Below, in pieces: positions 10,490 through 23,094 of a DNA stretch of 64,000 bases (positions are counted from its first letter, which is position 1; each line of letters opens with the position of its first letter). The notes beneath the pieces are model-generated. The model made no database searches and was not told where the DNA came from. It saw only the letters and a program-made list of their open reading frames with translations. The DNA lies in NCBI GenBank assembly GCA_037355855.1, contig CM074763.1, forward strand, positions 3,410,001-3,474,000. Direction: 5' to 3'. A program made the translations under genes and the position numbers. The stretch is from Pseudo-nitzschia pungens (lineage: Eukaryota; Bacillariophyta; Bacillariophyceae; Bacillariales; Bacillariaceae).

Positions 10490-10965
10490 AAATTACTTGG
10501 AATCGATCGTAGGGGGAATGAATACAACACCGGCTTGGAATCGATCGTAGGGGGAATGAATTACAACACAGACTTGGAATCGATCTACCACACCGGCTTG
10601 GAATCGATCATAGGGGGAATGAATTACAACACCGACTTGGAATCGATCGTATGGGGAGTATATATTGTGATTAAAATCAATTAGTCATCTGCTGTTTATT
10701 TGAAGTTTAAATAAGAGTTGTTTACGAGTACTTGGAATCGATCGTAGAGGAAATGAATACCAAATCGATCTACCACACAGGCTTTGAATCGATCGTAGGG
10801 GGATTGACTACCACACAGACTTGGAATCGATCGTAGGAGGAATAAATACCACACAGAGGAACAGACCACCGGCTTGGATCGATGAATCTTCGGATCGTAT
10901 GGGTTGGAAGGAACAAACCACCGGCTTGGATCGATGGATCTTCGGATCGTACGCTTGGATTGTAT
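10490..10965. repeat. Degenerate repeat of about 40 bp around CTTGGAATCGATCGTAGGGG
   Basis: CTTGGAATCGATCGTAGGGG and close variants recur roughly every 40 bp, interrupted by about 70 bp of AT-rich sequence near 10660-10730. It grades into the more regular array that starts near 10985. No gene is present. Confidence 0.75.
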
Positions 10966-10984
10966 GGGTTTAAAGGGTTTGGAA

Positions 10985-11995
10985 AAATCGTAGGGTTGCT
11001 GAATCGATCGGGGGTTTGGGATGAATTGTAGTAGGGTTGCTGAATCGATCGGGGGTTTGGGATGAATTGTAGTAGGGTTGCTGAATCGATCGGGGGTTTG
11101 GGATGAATTGTAGTAGGGTTGCTGAATCGATCGGGGGTTTGGGATGAATTGTAGTAGGGTTGCTGAATCGATCGGGGGTTTGGGATGAATTGTAGTAGGG
11201 TTGCTGAATCGATCGGGGGTTTGGGATGAATTGTAGTAGGGTTGCTGAATCGATCGGGGTTTGGGATGAATTGTAGTAGGGTTGCTGAATCGATCGGGGT
11301 TTGGGATGAATCGTAGTAGGGTTGCTGAATCGATCGGGGTTTGGGATGAATCGTAGTAGGGTTGCTGAATCGATCAGGGTTTGGAAAAATCGTAGGGTTG
11401 CTGAATCGATCGGGGTTTGGAAAAATCGTAGGGTTGCTGAATCGATCGGGGGTTTGGGATGTTTGGGGTGAATCGTAGTAGGGTTGCTGAATCGATCGGG
11501 GTTTGGGATGAATCGTAGTAGGGTTGCTGAATCGATCGGGGTTTGGGATGAATCGTAGTAGGGTTGCTGAATCGATCAGGATTTGGAAAAATCGTAGTAG
11601 GGTTGCTGAATCGATCGGGGTTTGGGATGAATCGTAGTAGGGTTGCTGAATCGATCGGGGTTCGTAGTAGGGTTGCTGAATCGATCAGGGTTTGGAAAAA
11701 TCGTAGGGTTGCTGAATCGATCGGGGGTTTGGGATGTTTGGGGTGAATCGTAGAAGGGTTGCTGAATCGATCGGGGTTTGGGATGTTTGGGATGAATCGT
11801 AGTAGGGTTGCTGAATCGATCGGGGTTTGGGATGAATCGTAGTAGGGTTGCTGAATCGATCGGGGTTTGGAAAAATCGTTGTAGGGTTGCTGAATCGATC
11901 GGGGTTTGGAAAAATCGTAGTAGGGTTGCTGAATCGATCGGGGTTTGGGTTGCTGAATCGATCGGGGTTTGGGATGAATCGTAGTAGGGTTGCTG
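10985..11995. repeat. Minisatellite of about 42 bp (GTAGGGTTGCTGAATCGATC)
   Basis: Roughly two dozen copies of GTAGTAGGGTTGCTGAATCGATCG-type units followed by GGGGTTTGGGATGAATC. The left half is very regular (41-44 bp), the right half has length variants. On the minus strand the array is translatable as RSIQQPYYDF-type repeats, but this follows from periodicity and there is no sign of a real gene. Confidence 0.9.
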
Positions 11996-12690
11996 AAGAA
12001 CACTGACGTTCTCTTCTTAATCCTCGACGCGAAAACCAAGAACTTGACCGTGTTGAAGTGTTTACCAATAGGTATTCCTTCTTGTACCACTTCAAGGAGG
12101 TTATTCGGACTAAAATACAATGAGCAAAAGAGCCTACCGTAGGGTGGGTTCTGTTCGTTCTCGTGACGGAGTGCAATAAAGCAACTCTACTCAAAATAAG
12201 TCGGATTGTGAATCGAAAAAAAGTGATTACGGGAAGGAGCAAAATACAGTGATTCAAAATACAGTGATTTGCAAAAGAAAAATACAGTGAATTAATACAG
12301 AGATTTGCAAAACCGGTGGGTGTCGTGGGTGTCGGTGGGTGTCGTCGGGTCGGGTCGTTTTTGACACCCATATTGTCATAATGACGTAAAAGATACCAAA
12401 AAATAATAATAAATCAAATATACGTCATTACGGTGATTAAAGTTATTTAAATATTATGTATATTATATTTACGAAAAAATGTTCCTCGTCGAGACTAGAG
12501 AGAGACTACATTAACAAAATCGCGCGGTGGCGCATATTGCCAGCAGTTAAACTCACTTGGTGATTTATACTGTAAATTATAGTCACTGCATTTATTATTA
12601 CGCTAGGCCAGGTACTATAAGTACCGGGCACTTAAGAAAGGAATTTTGCGAGCACTGCCCCCCCCCTGGAGGTGCTAAGGAGATACACCA
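11996..12690. other. Non-coding stretch between two arrays, with small element fragments
   Basis: No confident gene. On the minus strand about 40 residues from 12120 (MYFSPNNLLEVVQEGIPIGK onward) look protein-like before the frame runs into the minisatellite. They could be a small coding remnant of a transposon, but I cannot name one. At 12359-12399 lies one copy of a 41-bp direct repeat also found at 14656-14696. At about 12431 there are 21 bases matching the 3' end of the LINE at 30656. Confidence 0.5.
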
Positions 12691-13920
12691 TCAACAACAA
12701 CAAAGACAAGAGACACATAAATTTCGATTGACAGCAACAAACGACAGCAACGATAGCAACGATAGCAACGATAGCAACGAGAGCAACGATAGTAACGACA
12801 GCAACGATAGCAACGACAGCAACGACAGCAAGGACAGCAACGAACGACCGCAACGATCGACAGCAACAAACGACAGCAACGACAGGAACGACAGCAACAA
12901 ACGACAGCAACGACAGCAAGGACAGCAACGAACGACAGCAACGATAGCAACAACAGCAACGATAGCAACGACAGCAAGGACAGCAACGACAGCAAGGACA
13001 GCAACGAACGACCGCAACGATCGACAGCAACAAACGACAGCAACGACAGGAACAACAGCAACAAACGACAGCAAGGACAGCAAGGACAGCAACGAACGAC
13101 AGCAACGATAGCAACAACAGCAACGATAGCAACAACAGCAACGATAGCAACAACAGCAACGATAGCAACAACAGCAACGATAGCAACGACAGCAACGATA
13201 GCAACGACAGCAAGGACAGCAACAAACGACCGCAACGATCGACAGCAACAAACGACAGCAAGGACAGCAACAAACGACAGCAACAAACGACAGCAACGAT
13301 AGCAACAACAGCAACGACAGCAACGACAGCAAGGACAGCAAGGACAGCAACGAACGACAGCAACGATAGCAACGAACGACAGCAACGATAGCAACGATAG
13401 CAACGACAGCAAAGATAGTAACGACAGCAAGGACAGCAACGAACGACCGCAACGATCGACAGCAACGATCGACAGCAACAAACGACAGCAAGGACAGCAA
13501 GGACAGCAACGAACGACCGCAACGATCGACAGCAACCAACGACCGCAACGATCGACAGCAACAAACGACACCAACGACACCAACCAACGACACCAACGAC
13601 AGCAACGAGTAACAAGCAACAAGCAAGAGTGACAGCAAACGGCAAACAGCGACAGCAAAAAAGCAAACATCAACAGCGACAGCGACAGCACCGACAGCAA
13701 CAACAACAGCAACGAAAGCGACGGCAACAGCACCGACAGCATCAGCACCGACAGCAACAGCAACAGCACCGACAGCGACAAAAGCGACAGAAACAGCGGG
13801 GACGGCAACAGCGGGGACGGAAACAGCAGCGACGGAAACAGCAGCGACCGCAACAGCCGCGACAGCAACAGTAGCAACAGTAGGGACACCTTTACCGACA
13901 GTGACAGCAACAAGCAATAA
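12690..13920. repeat. Long AGCAAC/GACAGCAACGATAGC low-complexity array
   Basis: About 1.2 kb of purine-rich six- and nine-base periodic sequence (AGCAACGACAGCAACGATAG and variants). It is translatable in several frames on both strands as Asn-Asp-Ser or Leu-Ser/Cys-Arg repeats. Long open frames on the minus strand cover it in three overlapping frames at once, which marks them as products of composition and not genes. Confidence 0.88.
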
Positions 13921-14760
13921 CAACATACAAACAACCATTATCATTTTCACCAAAACACTCCCCTTTGGTCTACAACAAAGAACAAGAAACAAACGCTGAA
14001 ACAAACACCGAAAAAAATGCCAAAACACACGCCGAAACACAAGCTGAAACAAACACCGAAACAAACGCTGACACGCCGTAACGCTCACTTTCGTGAATGC
14101 AGAGAAACAACAACTTAACGATCCTGGTCTCTCATGAGTGAGGAGGCAAATCAACTGCAGTTAGACGATAACGACAACAATTACAACAACGACGACGACA
14201 ACGATTACATTTACATTTACATTTACATTTACATCATTTACAATTACGATTACGATTAATTATTTCTTTACATTACAGCAGTACTACTAGGCGCTCGCTG
14301 GCATTGTTTTCGTTGTTGTTTTCGTTGTTTTCCTTGTTGTTTTCATCGTCGTTTTCCTTGTTGTTTTCCTTGTTTTCCTTGTTGTTTTCGTCCTCGTTGT
14401 TGTTGTTTTTGTACGTGTTTTCGTCTTCATTTTGTGAAACAACCAAGGGTTGTTGCTGGCATATGTATGGATGGTTGATTTTGATTGGTTAGAATTAGTC
14501 CTACGAAGTGACTTTACGTAGTCTTATAATAGTAACGTTGCCGTTAGACTGCGGCAAAACCGCGCCGAAAATAAAGGACGTTGGTCTCGACTAGTGTTTC
14601 TTATGTATAGATAATCTCTTATTATTATTATTGTCATACCGTAAGTTACCAGTCATTTTTGACACCCATATTGTCATAATGACGTAAAAGATACCAAATT
14701 AAAATAATAATAATACTACCGGTACTCGTACGTAATAATAATATTGAGCGCTACGCTACG
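13921..14760. other. Low-complexity and unique spacer
   Basis: Contains AACACCGAAACAAACGCTG-like repeats (about 13990-14070), an ATTTAC run (about 14205-14235) and a TTTTCGTTGTTGTTTTCCTTG tract (about 14304-14430). The second copy of a 41-bp direct repeat is at 14656-14696. No gene is recognised. Confidence 0.6.
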
Positions 14761-16390
14761 GCGCTACAACCCTTAACCCTAATGGTATTAGCGCTAGCTC
14801 GCTTAGTAACTGTTTGGGTCAGGTATCCGGTCATAGTACATATTGTACTATGATGACCCGACCCCGGCGGTAGCATAGTATCTTAGCAATGGTATCATGG
14901 TAGGTTAGCATCTCCAGTATTTCGTAGCATTAGCAACCCTAACCCTGTAGCATTTAGCTACACCATAATAGGTGCTTTACTCGGGGTACGTACGATTGGT
15001 ACAAATCGTACGCGACGGCCCTAGTAACTTCTGGTAGCATCCATACTAAGCAGGGGATACAGCGCTACAGCGCTGCAGGGGATACAGCGCTACGATACAG
15101 CGCTACAGGAGGGGATACAGTCCCCCCCTGTATTATCGACGCGTTGCTGCTACAGCGCTACAGGGGATACAGCGCTAAAGGGAGGATACAGCGCTACGAT
15201 ACAGTGCTACAGGGATACAGCGCTACGATACAGCGCTACAGGGGATACAGCGATACAGGGATACAGCGATACAGGGAGGATACAGCGCTACAGCGCTACA
15301 GCGCTACAGGGATACAGCGCTACAGGGATACAGGGATACAGGGGATGAGCGCAGCTGAGCTCTGTATCGTATCGTGACAGCGCTCCGCTAACTCGTAAAA
15401 TAAAAGAGCTCTGTAGCTCCAGTACTGTATTCTACGGGTAGCGTAGTGTGTGCGGAGTAGCGTAGCGTAGCTCCGCTTAATTAGATTCAAAGGTGTGCTA
15501 GCGCGTTGGGTAACTGTCTGGGTCAGGTATCCGGTCATAGTAGATATTATACACCAATGACCCGACCCCGGCGGTAGCATAGTATCTTAGCATGGTATCG
15601 TGGTAGGTTAGCATCTCCGGTATTTCGTAGCATTAGCAACCCTAACCCTGTAGCATTTAGCTACACCATAATAGGTGCTTTACTCGGGGTACGTACGATT
15701 GGTACAAATCGTACGCGACGGCCCTAGTAACTTCTGGTAGCATCCATACTAAGCAGGGGATACAGCGCTACAGCGCTGCAGGGGATACAGCGCTACGATA
15801 CAGCGCTACAGGAGGGGATACAGCGCTACAGCGCTGCAGGGGATACAGCGCTACGATACAGCGCTACAGGAGGGGATACAGCGCTACAGCGCTGCAGGGG
15901 ATACAGCGCTACAGGGGATACAGCGCTACAGGGGATACAGCGATGCGGGGGATACAGCGCTACAGGGGATACAGCGCTACAGCGCTGAAGGGATACAGGG
16001 ATACAGGGATACAGGGATATCGGAACGATACGATACAGAGCTGAGCTGCGATACAGGGGATGAGCGCAGCTCAGCTCTGTATCGTATCGTGACAGCGTTC
16101 CGATAACTCATAGATAATAGAGCTCCGTAGCTCCAGTACTGTATTATACGGGTAGGATACAGAGTAGCGTAGTGTACGGAGTAGCGTAGTAGCGTAGCTC
16201 CGCTTATTAATTAGATTCAGCGTTGGGTACGTAACTGTCTGGGTCAGGAATCCGGTCATAGTACATATTATACACAAATGACCCGACCCCGGCGGTAGCA
16301 TAGTATCTTAGCATGGTATCATGGTAGTAGGTTAAAATATCCAGTATTTCGTAGCATTATTACAGGAATACAGCGCTACAGCGCGCGTTT
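14760..16390. repeat. Compound repeat of about 710 bp, two full copies and a partial third
   Basis: GTAACTGTYTGGGTCAGGTA starts near 14806, 15509 and 16230 (spacings 703 and 720). Each unit has a conserved segment (GACCCGACCCCGGCGGTAGC, then CTAACCCTGTAGCATTTAGC) and an internal minisatellite of GGGATACAGCGCTACAGCGC units of variable length. The short open frames are fortuitous. An inverted, diverged copy lies at 23095-23525. Confidence 0.87.
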
Positions 16391-16524
16391 TTGTCACGAG
16401 GTGGGGGGGGTTGCGAAAAACTTGGAAGAAACCTCGCGAAAATCAAGGTTAAGGTTGCGCGTGGCATAATTTAGGCTTGATTTTCTGGAAAATAGGTCGC
16501 GTTGGGTCGCGTTGGGTCGCGTGA

Positions 16525-19500
16525 CAGTTATTAGACGATGTGATCCGTTCAGACGATGAAGCAGAAGTGACGGAGGAAGACAGATCTAGTTCCATTGGCG
16601 GCAAAGACGGCTTCTCCAACTGGACCGAATACAATTTGCGGTGTGCAGTGCTTGAAGACGAGCAGTTTGAAGAGGATAACCAGACGGTCTGGACGTTGCT
16701 TTGTGCTGCTGTACGAAGTGGTCCAGGCTGGGAATACATCTGAACCTTTGCATACCAAAGGGACGAGACACGAGGCAATGCCCGAGCGGCATACCTCCAT
16801 ATCTACGACCATGCCTTCACAGAGACGAATGTCGATGCGGTTGTCAGCAAGACCATCAAAGCCATCGCGGACTCCAAGTATTCAGGTGACTCCCGTCACC
16901 ACGATTTCGAGACCCACTGTCGAAATTGGTTGAAGTTCCGTACCACTCTCATCAACTACGCTGGATTTGATCCGAAGAGAGACGAGAAGCGATTCATCTT
17001 GGACTTCTTCCGATCGATTACAGACGAGCGCTTGAATAATGCCAAATCAATCGCTCTACGTGACAAGGCGAAATATATGTGGAATTTCAGGGAAATGGTT
17101 GCAATGTTCACCGAAGAACTTGGTATCACGACCATCCACCATTCGAACAAGCGCAGTCGATCCGTCTCAGCTTTCGTGGCTAGTGGAGGCGGGAATGGCG
17201 GTGGAAATGGAAACAAGAAATCCAAGTCTGTGGTGGGTACCTACACCGGTACGATTGAAGCCAAGAATTATCCCCCTTCCATCTACAGGACATTCTCCGC
17301 CGAACAACGAGAGAAACTAAAAGAGCTCCGTTGAAAGAAGGCTCAATCCCGCAGCGTCCAAGCCGCAGAAACTCAACCAGCACCGTCCCCACAAAGCGGC
17401 GCCGGCAACAGTTTTGGACCGAAGGGACGAAAGAAAGGCAAAAATGGCAAAGGAAAAGGCAATGGCAATGCCAAGAAGGATTGACTTCCCAGCCGGGGCC
17501 TGAAATTGAGTAAGGTGGGCCGGCTGGTGTATCAAATGGATGTACCAGCAGCAGCGCAATCCGCAAGGCCTGCAGAAAGCAACTGTGAATTGGATAGCCA
17601 CACGGATACAACTGCTGCTGGTTGCAACATGATTTTATTGGAAGACCAGGTTACCTCCCATGTGGATGTTCATCCCTTCTCGCCCGAATATGAACCAGTG
17701 AAGAACATTCCGATCGGGACATGCGTCACTGCCTATACGGATTCAAATGGAAAGGTTTGGTTGATATATTTCCATGAGGCTTTGTATTTCGGGGACAGGC
17801 TCCAGCACAGCTTAATCTGCCCCAACCAAGTTAGAAGCTGTGGACACAATCGAGTGGATGAAACACCGAGACAGTTTAATTCTAAATCATCTCATTCCAT
17901 CCATATTGAGCGTCCTGCTGAAGATGGAGAAGCAGAGGTCCCGACACTGGATATTAAGCTCCGACTTAATGGTGTTATTTCCTACTTCCCCTCCAGACGC
18001 CCCACAAAAAGGGAAATGCGAACGTGTGATCATGTAATTGCAACGATGGATTACCCATGGAATCCAGCAAGCCCAAAATTTCAGCAGGCTGAATCAGCAA
18101 TTGACCAATCACATCCATATTCCCCTGATCCAACCAAGTTTGCTTCTGCTGTACAGCAGCAACAACAGACCAAGGTTAATACCCCGACAGGCAATATGCC
18201 TACAGCAGGAATCAAAACGATTGAGAACCCTGCCCCGACAGGAATCGAAACGATTGAGAACCCTGCCCCGACACGATCGAATATTCCCATGTCCGATTGC
18301 ACAAATCTACAGCCCCCCAGGCAGCCCCCCAGGCACAGGAGCAACTTCAAACCCTCCCTATATTCCAAGAAGCTCAAGCCCGGTGACATGCTACCCCCCA
18401 AGGAGAGGTATTCCCACTACAAACTAAGACATCTACAGCAGCTGTGTACAAGAGATTTAACTCCCTGTTCCATTGCATCTGACGACCGGCTCCATACGAG
18501 ACTTTCATCGATTTATTCTGCTCAAGAACCCCAAGTTGTTTCGAATGAAGGAGATTCATTTCAAACTTGCGGGGACAAGGAAGCGGAAGCCAAGCCAAGT
18601 CTGACAATAAATGCCCTTCATACACCCCTGTATGAGCCTGCCTACACTGATGGATTGGATAGATTTGAACTGGATCCCAATGTCAGGGATGCACCGGTTG
18701 CACTATCTGCAGTGTACAAGGACAAGCAAATCGCTTGGGCTGATTTGGAAGAACCAATTCCAATCAATCCGGAGACGGAGACAATTCAACAGAGGAAGCA
18801 ATGGGGACCGTCGATTGACACAGATAGATACAGCAAGATTGATTCGGACAGGCTCTCCAAGATGTGGGATATATCTGAGAGGAAGGCAAGAGCAACACTG
18901 AGAGTGACTACACAGAAAGGATTTAGGAACCCCCAACATCCTTTGGTTAGAAGGCTCCCGACACAGAGCTTCAGAAACAAGCGAGTTGCAGCCGGCAAGT
19001 GGGGAACTGACACATGGCATGCAAAGGTCCCAAGTATTATAAGGCAAGACAAAGCAGCACAAGTCTTCAGCAATGGTAAAGGATATGAAGAATTCATCCC
19101 TATCCACAGCAAGAAGCAAGCAGCTGATGGCCTGAAGATCTTTATCCATGAGGTTGGAATCCCAGAACACCTGATATCAGATGGGGCTAAGGAGCAAGGC
19201 GCCGTCGGCACATACAAGACTCCCTGGAATGCTGTGATCCGAAAGAACAATATCCATCAGACATTCATCCAGCCACACTGCCCTTTCCAGAACAGAGCTG
19301 AATTAAGTATAGGCCACCTCAGCAGAAGCATTTGGAAGAAGACTGCCCGAAAGAGATCCCCCAAGAGACTGTGGGCATTCTGCGGTGAGCTTGTGGCAGC
19401 TATCAGGCAAAGGACTGCTTCCAGTGATCCAGCATGCATGGAAAGAACCCCATTTGAGCTAGTCCATGGGCACATGCCGGATATCTCCCTATACCAAGCG

Positions 19501-22185
19501 CATGAATGGTATGATTTTGTCTACTGGACCGATCTATCAGATGGTACAGAGAAGCTCGGACGCTGGCTTGGACCGTGTGGAAGGATGTTTGGCGGAGGTG
19601 ATTGCCATTGGATACTCACCGAATCTGCGCTCCCAGTAAGCACTAACACTGTTAGAGCTGTCACTGAAGCCGAATGGCGTGCACACGATGTCAAGCGAGC
19701 CATGGACTCATTTGACCAAGCAGTTGAATCCAAGATCGGGGACAAACTCGAGGACACTGACGTTCAGTTCCAAGAGACGTATCCGCAACCCCCAGAAGAA
19801 CTATTTGAGAACCACCAGGATAGATGGCCAGACGATTCCACCACCATGGCAGAACCAGAAGCCTCTATCCCAGATGTGGATGAGCTCGTACCCGATGGGG
19901 ATACCTATGATGAGTATATTGGGAACAAGGTCATGATCCAGAGAGGCGACGAACGACTCAAATGCACCGTCAAAGCGAGAACCACTGATTTGAATGGCAA
20001 TCCTTTGGGGAAGAGGGAAAACAACCCTATCCTTGATACCAGAATGTACAATTTGCAACTTCCTGATGGTACAGTGGAGCAATATACGGCAAATATTGTT
20101 GCTGAAAACATGTACAGTTCTGTCGATGACGAGGGTCGTATGTTCACTCTACTGGACGAGATTATAGATCACGAGAAGGATGAAACCGCCGTTCCGAAAT
20201 CAAGCACCAAGACCAACAAAGTTCTCCCTACTACAACTAAGGGATGGAGGCTACTGGTGAGCTGGAAGGATGGTACTGAGTCGTGGTGCAAGTTAGGCGA
20301 TATCAAGGAGTCTTTTCCTGTTGAAGCTGCGCAGTATGCGGTTGATAACCAGATTGCCGATGAGCCAGCTTTCAAATGGTGGGTACATCATGTACTCCGA
20401 AGGAAACGACGTCTTCTTAAGGCCACCAAGAAATTCAACAAGTACTGGGATTGTACACACAAGTATGGTGTTGAACTCCCACACTCAATCCCTGAAGCGC
20501 TTGCCATTGACAAGAAAACCGGAACGGACTATTGGCAGAAGGCAATTGCTAAAGAGATGAAGAACAACGAGATGGCGTTTGAGTTTGATCCCAGCTACAC
20601 CGTTGAAGGACTCAAGGCCGAAGGATTCAGCAAGATCACTACCCATATGATATTCAACATCAAGTTGGGATCCCTCACCAGAAAAGCTAGATTAGTCGCC
20701 GATGGCCATAAAGTACAAGCCACAGCTAAGGAACACACCTTCAGCAGCGTACCAAGCAGAGATTCCATCCGGATATTCTTCCTGTTGGCAGCATTGAATG
20801 GATTGGATGTATTGTCTGCTGATATCCAAAATGCCTATCTCACTGCGCCAATCAAAAAGAAGTATTATTTGGTGGCACGAGCTGAGGATGGATTTCCCCC
20901 CCATTTAGTTGGGCAAGTTTGCAAGATAGTACGGGCTCTGTATGGTCTGCCAGTCGCAGGCGCCTCTTTCAGATCCTATCTAACCAAGCATTTAAGGGAA
21001 CTGGGATATCAAGCATGTAAAGCCGATCCTGATGTCCACATGCGCATTGAAACTACGAAGGATGGAACGAGGTACTGGGCATATCTCATTGCTTATGTGG
21101 ATGATATCGTCTGCTGCAGTGAAAATCCAAGGCGCCAACTGGAGAGCATAGAACAGCGGTTTACGCTCAAGGATGGTACTATAGAAGTCCCAAAGCTCTA
21201 CCTTGGCGCTGACGTCACTCAGTACAAGATTGATGATGACCCTATCCCTAAATGGGCCATGTCTTCAGAGAAGTATGCCAAGAAGGCCGTGGATGCAGTA
21301 GAACAGGAACTCGGGACTGAGAAGTATGGATACAAGTACCTCCCGAAGAAAGTAACTACTCCACCGACTAATGATTACAGACCTGAGGTTGACTTGACCC
21401 AGGAACTGGATCCTCAAATGCAGAACTACTGCCAAGGTCTTATTGGAGTTCTCAGATGGCTTTCTGAACTTGGTAGGTTAGATTTGGTGACACCTGTATC
21501 CCTGATGTCAAGGTATTTGGCTCAAGCAAGGATCGGTCACTTGAATCAACCGTTTCATATGTTCGCTTATATCAAGAACCATGCCAGATCAAGGTTGGTG
21601 TTTGATGACGCGATCCCTGATATCGATGAGTCCAGCTTTGCCCAGTGTGATTGGAGCGAGTTTTATCCAGATGCCAAGGAGGTTATACCCCCTGATGCTC
21701 CAGAAGCCTTGGGCAAGGCTGTTATCATGACGTGTTTTGTTGATGCGGACCATGCTGGTTGTAAGGCAACGAGACGCTCGCACACTGGTATCATTATCTT
21801 CTTGAATAACGCCCCTATTCTTTGGTTCAGCAAGAGGCAAACCACAGTGGAAACTTCTACCTTTGGTTCTGAGATTGTGGCAATGCGCATTGCTGTTGAG
21901 ATGATTGAAGGCCTCAGATATAAGCTCTGAATGCTGGGTGTGCCCATTGCTGGATCCACCAATGTATTTTGTGACAACGATTCAGTTGTAAAGAATGTTA
22001 CCAGACCGGAGAGTCCATGCAACAAAAAACATAACAGCGTTGCCTACCACAAGGCGCGCGAGGCTATTGCTGCTGGAACAATCCGTGTTGCAAAGGAACC
22101 AGGCGAGAGCAACATTGCTGACCTATTCACTAAGTTGCTTAATGGTCCAATGCTGAAGAGCCACTGCGAGCGCTGCATGTGGTAA
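16525..22185 (+). pseudogene. Decayed Ty1/copia Gag-Pol polyprotein, one frame with four TGA stops
   Basis: A single reading frame runs from about 16525 to a TAA at 22183. It is interrupted only by TGA at 16741, 17332, 17482 and 21928. The Gag-like part precedes 17482. Pol then shows a protease site CELDSHTDT near 17583 and an integrase region near 19060-19330. Next come a reverse transcriptase with AYVDDIV near 21096 and an RNase H with FVDADHAG near 21740 that continues past the fourth TGA to FCDND near 21970. This order (integrase before RT) defines Ty1/copia. The first integrase Asp appears replaced (FSNGKGY where the family has a TD pair), while the later ISDGAKE and QNRAE are kept. At least three of the TGA codons sit where an Arg would fit, so CGA to TGA transitions are likely. 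No start ATG and no LTR pair were found. Confidence 0.88.
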
Positions 22186-22930
22186 GAATTACTGCTTAGC
22201 TGCATTATTTGGGGTACCTTTGATCCCTGACAAGCAGCTTGGACGCAGCAGATTTTGATTTCGATTTTCGGAAGCAGTCGATCTCGAATTTCGATTTCGA
22301 TTACGGATTTCGATTCCGAGGACTTCGATTTCGGACGTAACTTTGTTTCGGACGCAACCTTGTTTTGGACGCAATCTATTCCGGACGCAACCTTTTTTTG
22401 GAACGCAACCGACTTTGATTCCGATTCAATCTGACTTTATGTTATTTGTTGGGAGTCTCCGGTACACCGGTTCCGGGGACTATAAACTTGAAAACAATAG
22501 GCCGATTGATTTCCTTGTACGTGTCAAGGAATGGAACCAAGGGCAAAACGTCCTCCGGTCCACCCCCTCTTTTTTTTTCTACCATACATCAGCCGGGCCT
22601 CTGATAGAGAACTGCAATATTTGATGCAGTTTGATCTCTGACAAGTGACATGGATACAACCCTGAATTTTGTTATGATCCATCCAAGTGTTCTGGTACAA
22701 CGAGCAAGAGTATTGGTGTTCCCCTGGGAGTATCTGTTTCCGGGGACCGGTACAGTTGCTCAGTACAGGCACTAGCATGAATCACGGGGACTATGAAGAT
22801 ATTCAAAGTGGTGCTATGATCTGTGCTAGCAAGGCTCCTGTGTAGGAGAGTGTACTGGGGCTACAGGCAGCAGCCTCCAGTAACTGACTAACAGGTGCTA
22901 AGCTGAGTGCTGCGCTGTGTGCTAATTGGT
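22186..22930. other. Non-coding flank downstream of the copia remnant
   Basis: Begins with GATTTCGATT-type short repeats (22250-22330) and GGACGCAAC repeats (22335-22410), followed by apparently unique sequence. It may include the remnant 3' untranslated region of the copia element. A repeat of sequence from before 16540, which would mark an LTR, was looked for and not seen. Confidence 0.5.
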
Positions 22931-22940
22931 AGCATACAGC

Positions 22941-23072
22941 CTTAGCAACAGGCTTAGCAACAGGCTTAGCAACAGGCTTAGCAACAGGCTTAGCAACAGG
23001 CTTAGCAACAGGCTTAGCAACAGGCTTAGCAACAGGCTTAGCAACAGGCTTAGCAACAGGCTTAGCAACAGA
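22941..23072. repeat. 12-bp minisatellite, 11 near-perfect copies
   Basis: CTTAGCAACAGG is repeated in tandem from 22941 to 23072, almost without variation, and translates as a four-residue repeat on the plus strand. It lies just outside the inverted copy of the 710-bp family. Confidence 0.95.
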
Positions 23073-23094
23073 CCTATCCTGTTTAGTATGGATG

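Noticed and set aside
11374..12371. Minus-strand frames of 228-248 codons with RSIQQPYYDF repeats
   Set aside because: They are translations of the 42-bp minisatellite. Only the first 40 residues look protein-like, and they match nothing I know.
12632..14154. Several minus-strand open frames of 340-490 codons
   Set aside because: They overlap in three frames over an AGCAAC-type low-complexity array, so openness comes from composition. They contain no domain and no varied sequence.
14936..14950. AACCCTAACCCT as telomere sequence
   Set aside because: Only about two units, embedded in each copy of the 710-bp repeat family, with no array.
16525..22185. Alternative genetic code with TGA as sense codon
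   Set aside because: Tempting because of TGA-only interruptions, but CpG decay fits most sites, the integrase has another lesion, and a cellular-looking gene here ends in TGA.
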